A stretch of DNA of 17,075 nt, from assembly GCA_020633515.1 (NCBI GenBank), contig JACKDM010000075.1, positions 1 through 17,075 on the forward strand. Direction: 5' to 3'. Position 1 is the stretch's first letter. Each line of letters starts with the position of its first letter. Below the pieces are notes generated by a model. It worked only from the letters and a program-made list of their open reading frames with translations, was not told the origin of the DNA and did not search any database. The translations under genes were made by a program, and so were the position numbers. This document shows positions 1-5,921 of the stretch, one piece after another. Source of the DNA: Myxococcales bacterium (GTDB lineage Bacteria; Myxococcota; Bradymonadia; UBA7976; UBA1532).

Positions 1-542
1 GCCTCGACTTCGACGCCGCGGGCAACATGTACGTCGTCGGCTTCAGCACCTCGCCCGACGCGCCGATCACACCCGGCGCCTGGCAGGCTCGACACGGGGG
101 CGCGACCGACGCGCTCGTCGCCCGGTTCGACCCCGAGGGCCGGCTGGTCGCTTCGACCTTCTTCGGCGGTGCGGCGGGCGACGGCGTCGACGGGGTCTCG
201 GTGAGCGCCGATGGCTATCTCGTGTGGGTCGGCGAGACCCACTCCGACGATCTCTTCACCACGCCGGACGCTCACCAGGATGCCATCGCCGCCGACGTCG
301 ATGGCTACACCGTGTTGATGGATCCCGACCTGCGGCCGGTCTATGCCAGCTACCTCGGCGGTCAGGGTCACGACAACATCCGCGGCGCCTACATCGACGA
401 TGCCTGCTCGTTCTACGTCGTCGGCGCCTCCGCGGGCCCGGGCTACCCCACCGTCAACGCGTGGCAGCCGGACTTCGCCGGCGGCGCCGAGCAGTGGGGC
501 AACGGCGACAACGTCATCACCCGCATCGTCGTCGCGCCCTGA
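1..542 (+). CDS. SBBP-repeat (beta-propeller) secreted protein, 3' end only
   Basis: The reading frame is open from base 3 at the window edge to the TGA at 540-542, so the real start lies outside the window; the ATG at 27 is internal. The visible ~179 residues hold about three degenerate copies of the SBBP blade: a DALVARFDPEGRL strand, then an S-T-FFGG or ASYLGG turn, then a YVVG-x-S/T strand and a proline-rich P-x-T-x-x-AWQ segment. SBBP proteins are secreted or surface beta-propellers common in myxobacteria and planctomycetes; their ligands are mostly unknown. The protein ends just after the last blade (TRIVVAP), so no C-terminal sorting domain follows. It converges with the YCII gene, with about 10 bases between the stops. 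Family assignment is firm from the repeat pattern; function is not known. Confidence 0.85.
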   Translation, partial: LDFDAAGNMYVVGFSTSPDAPITPGAWQARHGGATDALVARFDPEGRLVASTFFGGAAGDGVDGVSVSADGYLVWVGETHSDDLFTTPDAHQDAIAADVDGYTVLMDPDLRPVYASYLGGQGHDNIRGAYIDDACSFYVVGASAGPGYPTVNAWQPDFAGGAEQWGNGDNVITRIVVAP

Positions 543-552
543 TCGGTCGCCC

Positions 553-1152
553 CTACCCCACCACCCGCCGCAGCTCGATCGCGCCGCCCTCCGGCACCAC
601 CACCCGGGCGAGCGCCTCGGCGACCTCGATGCCGCCGTCGACCACCGCGAGCGCATGCGGCAGCGCGACGGCGAGCCCATCGATCCGCGCGCCCCACCGC
701 AGCGCCGGGCCGGGCTCGCCGGGATCGAGGCGGATCCACGCGCGCAGCGCCGAGTGCACCGGCACGACCGGCGGCGCGACCCCGTAGCACAGCATCGCGC
801 ACTGCCCGGCGGGGCGCTTGCCGTCGCGCGGGAGCAGGTGCGCCGAGGCGACCCGCCGCGCCGTCACCCGCTCCGCCGGCATCGCGCGCGCCAGCTCGAC
901 CGCGGCCGCCTCGTCATCCACCGTCACCAGCGCGTAGCTCATCACCGCCGCCGTCGCGAAGCTCCCCTCCCCCGCCGTCGCCTCGCCGCCGCTGCGCCGC
1001 ACCGTGCGCGCGCTCGCGGCCGGGTGCAGGCGATCGGCGGCGCGCAGGTGGCCGCCGTCCATCAGCCGCCGCACGAAGCGCGCCTGCACCGCGCGGGCGG
1101 TGGCCTCGTCGCCGGGCGGCTCGTCGTCGTGGCTCAGCAGCAGGTAGTGCAC
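553..1152 (-). CDS. YCII-domain (YciI/DGPF family) protein with C-terminal extension
   Basis: About 199 residues. The first ~95 match the YCII/DGPF pattern: an MHYLLLSHDDE first strand, a GGHLRAADRLHPAASARTVR segment, a GSFA stretch where the family has DGPF, and a closing VDDEAAAVELARAMP strand-helix. The remaining ~100 residues are an unassigned extension. YCII proteins are small alpha/beta-barrel-like dimers with a His/Asp pair; most are of unknown function, and in actinobacteria and myxobacteria they often sit near ECF sigma factors, which is not the case here. The start is GTG at 1152-1150, preceded by GGAGG four bases upstream, a good if slightly tight ribosome site. The gene begins 19 bases after the aminotransferase stop, so it is the probable last gene of the operon. 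The DGPF signature is degraded, which lowers certainty about activity. Confidence 0.75.
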   Translation of the reverse strand: MHYLLLSHDDEPPGDEATARAVQARFVRRLMDGGHLRAADRLHPAASARTVRRSGGEATAGEGSFATAAVMSYALVTVDDEAAAVELARAMPAERVTARRVASAHLLPRDGKRPAGQCAMLCYGVAPPVVPVHSALRAWIRLDPGEPGPALRWGARIDGLAVALPHALAVVDGGIEVAEALARVVVPEGGAIELRRVVG

Positions 1153-1171
1153 GGGGCCTCCGGTGGCGCGG

Positions 1172-2338
1172 TCAGGGGCACGCGGCGGCGACCCGGTCGA
1201 CGAGCCGGGCGACGCCGTCCGCGAACGCGGCGGGCGGAGTCAGGAGGCTCAGGACCAGGTGCCCGTCACGGGCGAAGTCGTAGAAGAAGCCCGGCTGCAC
1301 CCGCACGCCATCGCGTTCGAGGAGCCACAGCGCCCACTGCTCGTCGTCGACGATCCGCGGTACTTCGACGATCGCGTACCAGCCGCCCTCGGCGCGCAGC
1401 ACCGTCGCAGATGAGCCGCGGACCGCCGCTTCGAGCGCGGCGAGGTTGTCGCGCACCCGCGCCGCGATCGCCGCCGTCGTCGGCCGCGCGGCATCCAGCA
1501 GCGCCGGCAGGGCGTGCTGCACCGGCGCCCCGACCGAGAGCCAGGTGTCGGCGATCAGCTCCAGCCGCGCGAGCGCCTCGTCGACCGCGTCGTCGGGGCC
1601 GGCGAGCGTGATCCAGCCCGCCTTGAGCTGCGGCAGCCCGGCGAGCTTGCTGAGGCCGCCGAGCACGAAGGTCGGGACCCGCGTCGCCGCCTGCGCCGAG
1701 ACCGCGCCGGGCGCGGGGTGCAGCGGGTAGGCGGCGAAGACCTCGTCGGCGATGATCGGGAGCCCGAGCGCTTCGAGCGCGTCGAGCTCGTCGCGCTTGA
1801 GGCGCTGGCCGGTGGGGTTGTTGGGGCTGACGACGAGCAGACCGCGGGTGCGCGGTCCGACGCGGAGCGGCGTCGCGTCGAGGTGCCACGCGCCGTCGTA
1901 GGCGAGCGCGTAGGGGTCGAGGGTGACGCCTTCGAAGGCGGCGAGCTGCTCGAAGAGCGGGTAGCTCGGCCGCGGCGCGAGGATCACGTCGCCGGGGTCG
2001 CACAGCAGCTTGAACAGCCACCCGTAGGCCTCGCTGCTGCTCGCGGTGAGCACGACGCGCCGCGGGTCGACGTCGAGCTCGGCGGCGACCGCGGCGCGCG
2101 CCTCGGGGAGCCCGAACGGCGCCGGCGTGTACCGCAAGGCGCGCGGATCGGCGAGCGCGCGCCGGATCGCCTCGCCGTCGTAGGGCAGCTCGGCGCGGGT
2201 CGGGTTGGAGACGGTCAGGTCGATCACCGGCTCGCCGCGCGACCGCCGCTCGGCGAGCGCGCGGGTGAGGCGGTTCTCGCGCGGGTCGAACGCGGTGCGG
2301 GTCGAGAAGCGGGTCACTGCTCGCCGCGCGCGGCTCAT
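1172..2338 (-). CDS. PLP-dependent class I/II aminotransferase
   Basis: 388 residues, normal for fold-type I aminotransferases. Visible landmarks: an N-terminal LTVSNPT segment (43-47 region), SSSEAYGWLF at the cofactor phosphate region (~100-109), SPNNPTG at 171-177 with the PLP-pyridine Asp in IADEVF (D198), and the Schiff-base lysine in LGGLSKLAGLPQLKAGW (K231). It should transfer an amino group between an amino acid and a 2-oxo acid in the cytoplasm; the substrate cannot be read from sequence. The C-terminal strand reads HLVLSLLTPP, where many class I enzymes have an Arg that binds the substrate alpha-carboxylate, so substrate binding may be non-standard. The ATG at 2338 overlaps the upstream gene's stop as ATGA with no good Shine-Dalgarno, indicating translational coupling to the MopE-repeat lipoprotein. 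Family call is secure. Confidence 0.93.
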   Translation of the reverse strand: MSRARRAVTRFSTRTAFDPRENRLTRALAERRSRGEPVIDLTVSNPTRAELPYDGEAIRRALADPRALRYTPAPFGLPEARAAVAAELDVDPRRVVLTASSSEAYGWLFKLLCDPGDVILAPRPSYPLFEQLAAFEGVTLDPYALAYDGAWHLDATPLRVGPRTRGLLVVSPNNPTGQRLKRDELDALEALGLPIIADEVFAAYPLHPAPGAVSAQAATRVPTFVLGGLSKLAGLPQLKAGWITLAGPDDAVDEALARLELIADTWLSVGAPVQHALPALLDAARPTTAAIAARVRDNLAALEAAVRGSSATVLRAEGGWYAIVEVPRIVDDEQWALWLLERDGVRVQPGFFYDFARDGHLVLSLLTPPAAFADGVARLVDRVAAACP

Positions 2339-3708
2339 CGGGCCCGGAGCGCGACGCCGAACATGTCGTCGCCGTTGACATCGCCGCCGAGGTCGAGGCG
2401 GTTGAAGCGCCCGTCGCCGCGGGTGCCGACGCAGCGGGTGTCGCCGATGTAGGAGCGCGACACCGCCGGGCAGCCAGCCCAGCCGGGGGAGCCGTTGGCG
2501 GGGCCGCGGTCTTCGTCGGCCCAGCCGAGGAAGACCTCGACCTGCGACTGCATCACCGCCGCGAGCCCGGGCCGGGCCGGGTCTTCGCTGCACTTCCACG
2601 CGATCGCGAGGTCGTCGTTGTCGTCGACGTCGCCCTCGGTGTTGAGCGCGCGGAAGAGGCCGTCGTAGCCGGTCGAGGTGCACGAGAGGCTGCCCGATCG
2701 GCCCTGGATCGCGGGCGGGCAGGCGCCGAAGACGTCGACGTCGCCGGGCGCGCGGTTGTTGTCGGCGTAGCCGAGGTAGAGCGCGCAGTGGCTCTGCACC
2801 CACGCCGAGAGCGCGGGGTCGCCGGTGTCGCGGCAGGTGAGCGAGAACGCGAACTGGTCGGTCTCGTCGACGTCGCCGTCGACGTCGAGCACCGCGAAGT
2901 TGCCGTCGTAGCGCGTGCCCACGCAGTGCACGGCGTTCAGCCGATACACGTCCTGCGCGGGGCAGCCGCCCCACACCGGCGAGGCGCCGGCGGGGCCGCG
3001 GCGGCTGTCGGCCCAGGCGAGGAAGAGGCGGCAGCTCTGCTGCACGAAGAGGCCGCAGACGCTCGCCTCGTCGACCGCGCCGTCGCAGTCGTCGTCCCGG
3101 CCGTTGCAGCCCTCGGGCGCGCAGCAGACCCCGCCCTCGTCGATCGCGCCGTCGCAGTCCTGATCGGCGCCGTCGCAGACCTCGTCGACCGGCGCGCAGC
3201 AGGCGTCGCCCTCGTCGGCCACGCCGTCGCAGTCGTCGTCGGCGCCGTTGCAGACCTCGACGCCGCAGCAGACGTCGCCCTCGTCGACCGCGCCGTCGCA
3301 GTCGTCGTCGAGCGCGTTGCAGGTCTCGACCTCGTCGCCCACGCAGCAGCCCGCGCCCTCGTCGACCGCGCCGTCGCAGTCGTCGTCGCGGCCGTTGCAC
3401 TGCTCGGCGTTCATCCGGCAGCAGACCGCGCCCTCGTCGACGGCGAGGTCGCAGTCGTCGTCGCGCTGGTTGCAGATCTCGTCGGTGGGCACGCAGGGGC
3501 CGATCGGCTCGATGTCGGCCTCGGCGTCGGCGGCGGGCGCGGCGTCGTCGGGATCGGGCGGGGTGATGTCCTGGTCGGGCGCGTCGAGCGGCGGGAGCGC
3601 GAGGTCGAGCGCGGCGTCGAGGCCGCCGTCGGCGAGCGGCGGCTGGATCTCGGCGCAGCTCGCGAGCAGCAGAGAGGCGACGGCGACGGTTCGAGCCAGG
3701 GTGCGCAT
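2335..3708 (-). CDS. Lipoprotein with six MopE-type Cys/Asp repeats and three ~80-residue repeats
   Basis: 457 residues. The N-terminus MRTLARTVAVASLLLASC is a lipoprotein signal with the lipidated Cys at 18. An Asp/Pro/Ala-rich linker (20-75) follows, typical of myxobacterial surface lipoproteins. Residues 79-215 hold six copies of C-N-x-x-D-D-D-C-D-G-x-x-D-E (first Cys at 79, 104, 130, 153, 178, 201), the putative metal-binding motif named after the copper-associated MopE protein of Methylococcus. Residues ~223-457 are three tandem copies of an unnamed ~73-82-residue unit with a WAD-x-x-R-x-P motif, GCP, a Y-D-G-x-F motif and an acidic GDVDxxD loop; the third copy has lost some cysteines. 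The gene lies 36 bases after the cyclase and overlaps the aminotransferase by four bases. The start ATG has no clear Shine-Dalgarno. A role as an extracellular metal-binding (perhaps Ca or Cu) protein is inference. Confidence 0.88.
   Translation of the reverse strand: MRTLARTVAVASLLLASCAEIQPPLADGGLDAALDLALPPLDAPDQDITPPDPDDAAPAADAEADIEPIGPCVPTDEICNQRDDDCDLAVDEGAVCCRMNAEQCNGRDDDCDGAVDEGAGCCVGDEVETCNALDDDCDGAVDEGDVCCGVEVCNGADDDCDGVADEGDACCAPVDEVCDGADQDCDGAIDEGGVCCAPEGCNGRDDDCDGAVDEASVCGLFVQQSCRLFLAWADSRRGPAGASPVWGGCPAQDVYRLNAVHCVGTRYDGNFAVLDVDGDVDETDQFAFSLTCRDTGDPALSAWVQSHCALYLGYADNNRAPGDVDVFGACPPAIQGRSGSLSCTSTGYDGLFRALNTEGDVDDNDDLAIAWKCSEDPARPGLAAVMQSQVEVFLGWADEDRGPANGSPGWAGCPAVSRSYIGDTRCVGTRGDGRFNRLDLGGDVNGDDMFGVALRAR
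3067..3474 (-). repeat. Tandem coding repeat of MopE-type motif, six copies
   Basis: This DNA encodes the six CNxxDDDCDGxxDE units of the lipoprotein. On the plus strand it appears as recurring gtcgcagtcgtcgtc-like blocks every 69-78 bases. Spacing is always a multiple of three and the encoded motif is conserved, so this is a protein repeat and not a CRISPR or intergenic repeat. Near-identity of several copies makes it a likely site of copy-number change by recombination. Confidence 0.85.
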
Positions 3709-3744
3709 GCGGCGGCGAGGATAGCCCGCCGGCGCGGCGGCACG

Positions 3745-5052
3745 CTACCCGATCACGTCGGCGGTCACCGCCGAGAGCGGCCGGATCGGGCCGGTCGCCG
3801 GGACCGGCGCCATCGGCGCGGTGACGCCCTGCACGAGGAACATGGGCAGCTCGCCGCGCCCCTTGACGCCGATCTTGCCCCGGCTGGTGCAGCGGTAGTG
3901 GGCGGCGACGAGGTCGTAGGTCGCCTGCGAGATGTTGATCCGCCCCGGCAGCCCCGACGCCTCGAGCCGCGCCGCGACGTTGACGGTGTCGCCCCAGACG
4001 TCGTACGCGACCCGGCTCCGCCCCACGACGCCGGCGACGAGCGGCCCGGAGTGGATCCCGATCCGCACCTGCCACCCCCGCTCGCCCCGCGCCTGCGCGT
4101 CCGCGGCGTCGCTCTGCACGTGCGCGAGGATGTCGAGCGCCGCCGCCACCGCCCGCTGCGCGTGCGCCGGATCGGGGGCCGAGACGCCGCCGACGTACAT
4201 GTAGGCGTCGCCGATGGTCTTGAGCTTCTCGAGCCCATGCGACTCGACGATCAGGTCGAGCTGGGCGAAGAGGTGGTCGAGCGCCGCGACCACCGCGTTC
4301 GGGGTCATGCGCGCCGCCGCCGCGGTGAAGCCGACGAGGTCGACGAAGACCACCGTCGCCGCCGGGTGCAGCACCGGCTCGACGCGCCCCTCGCGGGTGA
4401 ACTCGTCGGCGATCGCGGCCGGCATCACGTTGAGCAGCGCGTGGCGGTGCAGCGCGTTGGCCGCGTCGAGCTCCGAGGCGAGCCGCTGCAGCTCCTCGTA
4501 GCGCCACGCGTTGCGGAACATCGCCGCGGTCTGGAGCGCGAGCATCGTCACGATCCGCAGATCGTCGACCCCGTACGCGCCCCCGTCGCGCCCGAAGGCC
4601 AGCGCGCCGACGACCTCCCGCTCGACGTGCAGCGGCACGACGAGCAGCGAGGCCACCGGCGCCGCGCGGCCCTCGATCACCGCGTCGGGGTAGATCCCCG
4701 GCTGCCCGCGGGTCAGCGCGCGGTGCAGCGGCCCGCCCGCCTGCACCGCCGGCCCCGCCGCCTCGGGCCGGCTCCCGTGCGGCTGCACCCGCCAGCCCTC
4801 GCCCTCGACCGCCCGCACGACGACGAAGTGGTCGAAGCCCACCACCCACTTCGTCTGCTGCCAGAGCACGTCGAGGATCGCCTTGATCGACAGCGACCGG
4901 CTCACCGCCACCGCGATCTCGGCGACGCGCGCGATCCGCAGCGACATCGCCTGCAAGTCGGCCACGGCGCCGTGCAGCGCCGCGCGCAGCGCCTCGGCGT
5001 CACCGGGATCGGCGCCGAGGCGAGCCTCGTCGACGAGGGGATGGGCGCGCAT
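3745..5052 (-). CDS. GAF-domain class III adenylate cyclase
   Basis: 435 residues with no membrane span. Residues ~40-185 form a GAF sensor domain (AVSRSLSIKAILDVLW start, LLVVPLHVEREVVGALAFG core, LQTAAMFRNA end). A short helical linker (185-225) leads into the class III cyclase domain (~230-395). Catalytic positions are intact: metal Asp D238 in VFVDLVGFT and D282 in KTIGDAYM, adenine-selecting K278 and D351 in YDVWGDTVN, and transition-state N358 and R362 in NVAARLE. The Lys/Asp pair predicts ATP rather than GTP as substrate, so it should make cAMP in the cytoplasm, as a homodimer, under control of a GAF ligand. The ATG at 5052 has GAGGAG seven bases upstream, and that site overlaps the TGA of the preceding CMD-fold gene, so the two are translationally linked. 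Genes of this type are numerous in myxobacteria. Confidence in catalytic class is high; the signal is unknown. Confidence 0.93.
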   Translation of the reverse strand: MRAHPLVDEARLGADPGDAEALRAALHGAVADLQAMSLRIARVAEIAVAVSRSLSIKAILDVLWQQTKWVVGFDHFVVVRAVEGEGWRVQPHGSRPEAAGPAVQAGGPLHRALTRGQPGIYPDAVIEGRAAPVASLLVVPLHVEREVVGALAFGRDGGAYGVDDLRIVTMLALQTAAMFRNAWRYEELQRLASELDAANALHRHALLNVMPAAIADEFTREGRVEPVLHPAATVVFVDLVGFTAAAARMTPNAVVAALDHLFAQLDLIVESHGLEKLKTIGDAYMYVGGVSAPDPAHAQRAVAAALDILAHVQSDAADAQARGERGWQVRIGIHSGPLVAGVVGRSRVAYDVWGDTVNVAARLEASGLPGRINISQATYDLVAAHYRCTSRGKIGVKGRGELPMFLVQGVTAPMAPVPATGPIRPLSAVTADVIG

Positions 5053-5062
5053 CGGCCGCTCC

Positions 5063-5605
5063 TCAGAGCGCGTCGATCTCGAGATCGATCGCGTCGGTGT
5101 ACTGGTTGACCCCGTTGAAGAGGTGCGCCGTCGCGATGAGCTCGAAGACCTCGTCGGCCCCGAGCCCGGCCTGCTTCAGCGCGGCGAAGTCGGCGGCGGC
5201 GAGCCCCTTGGGATCGGTCCCCGCCTTGAGCCCGAAGCGCAGCGCCGCCCGCTCGGTCGCCGGCAGCGGGCAGCGGTCGACGTCCTCGACGAGCAGCCGC
5301 AGCACCTCCTCGCTGATGCCGAGCGCCGAGAGCCCGTGCAGGTGCACCCGCAGCGCGTACTCGCTGTGGTTGTGCTGCGAGATGAGGATGCCGACCATCT
5401 CCTTGAGCGTGCGGGGCAGCGCGCCCTCGAGCACCGTCGATCGGAAGTGATTCCAGTTGGCTTCGAGGAAGCCGGGCCGACTCGCCATCGAGCGGAAGAG
5501 GTTCGGCACCATGCCGAAGCCGAGCTCGACCCGGATCTCGTCGTACACCCGCTTGACGACCGGATCGGCGGCGTCGTGCTCGCCGATCAAGGGCACCCAT
5601 GCCAT
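5063..5605 (-). CDS. AhpD/carboxymuconolactone decarboxylase-fold protein lacking the active-site cysteines
   Basis: 180 residues from the ATG at 5603-5605, which has a clear GAGGAG six bases upstream (5612-5617); an upstream in-frame start at 5644 has no comparable site. The sequence follows the peroxidase-related CMD pattern: VPNLFRSMASRP (33-44), a KEMVGILIS helix (68-76) with E69, a conserved H88, and a C-terminal HLFNGVNQYTDAI segment (161-173). Family members normally carry C-x-x-C in the segment before the conserved His and act as alkylhydroperoxidases. Here those positions read S81-E-Y-A84, so thiol peroxidase chemistry is not expected. The only cysteine, C112, lies elsewhere. It is the first gene of the minus-strand operon, 10 bases before the cyclase. 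It might be a regulatory or ligand-binding relative, which is inference. Confidence 0.88.
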   Translation of the reverse strand: MAWVPLIGEHDAADPVVKRVYDEIRVELGFGMVPNLFRSMASRPGFLEANWNHFRSTVLEGALPRTLKEMVGILISQHNHSEYALRVHLHGLSALGISEEVLRLLVEDVDRCPLPATERAALRFGLKAGTDPKGLAAADFAALKQAGLGADEVFELIATAHLFNGVNQYTDAIDLEIDAL

Positions 5606-5657
5606 CGCGCACTCCTCGGGCGCTCGCGGCGCGTCTCGTGGCACTCGAGGCTTCGCG

Positions 5658-5673
5658 ATGTCATGATTGACAT
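5658..5673. promoter_or_regulatory. Inverted repeat ATGTCA-N4-TGACAT, candidate operator
   Basis: Perfect 6-base arms (5658-5663 and 5668-5673) around TGAT. It lies about 53 bases upstream of the CMD-fold gene start, inside the leader expected from the promoter at 5848-5876. The same half-site recurs in the neighbouring element, so a dimeric DNA-binding protein is likely. Which regulator binds is unknown. Confidence 0.5.
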
Positions 5674-5689
5674 CGGTGACGTGGCGCGC

Positions 5690-5707
5690 CTGTCACATGA
5701 ATGACAG
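5690..5707. promoter_or_regulatory. Inverted repeat CTGTCA-N6-TGACAG, candidate CRP-family-type site
   Basis: Perfect 6-base arms (5690-5695 and 5702-5707) around CATGAA. The 16-base core TGTCA-N6-TGACA has the spacing of CRP-family operators (TGTGA-N6-TCACA) with a changed half-site, and also fits the TGTY-N8-RAC pattern described for the CRP-family protein MrpC of Myxococcus xanthus. Another TGACA follows at 5711-5715. Because the operon it precedes encodes an adenylate cyclase, cAMP feedback is an attractive but untested idea. Confidence 0.45.
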
Positions 5708-5847
5708 AGGTGACACGGCGAAACATTCACTCAACCAGATGTGACACGAAGATACGGCCGGGCGCGAAAACTCATTATGATAAGGCCAATTACGTGGCGC
5801 GCCATGCGCCGGCCGGGTCGAGCCCCATCACTCGACGCGGCGTATTG

Positions 5848-5876
5848 AGTATACTCCGGTTCTCATATTGTGACAA
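5848..5876 (-). promoter_or_regulatory. Sigma70-like promoter reading toward the CMD-cyclase operon
   Basis: On the minus strand TTGTCA (5876-5871) is followed after exactly 17 bases by TATACT (5853-5848). Each hexamer differs from the sigma70 consensus at one base and the spacing is ideal; such a match is rare in DNA this GC-rich. Transcription would begin near 5841 and give a leader of about 236 bases before the first start codon, containing both inverted repeats. A second promoter closer to the gene cannot be excluded. Confidence 0.55.
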
Positions 5877-5921
5877 CGGGATCTGGCAGGCAGATGACGC
5901 GGGCGTTGCAAGCCGGGGCCG

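Noticed and set aside
3060..3480. Regular direct repeats resembling a CRISPR array
   Set aside because: Repeat spacing is in multiples of three, spacers are not unique, and the repeats encode the CNxxDDDCDG protein motif in frame.
2788..5109. Plus-strand open frame of ~770 codons opposite the lipoprotein and cyclase
   Set aside because: Arg/Val/Asp/His-rich low-complexity product; the opposite strand has intact cyclase catalytic residues and MopE motifs.
5679..5803. 12-base direct repeat acgtggcgcgcc at 5679-5690 and 5792-5803 as an attachment site or mobile-element end
   Set aside because: The repeat is mostly the palindrome GGCGCGCC, common by chance in such DNA, and nothing between the copies resembles a mobile element.
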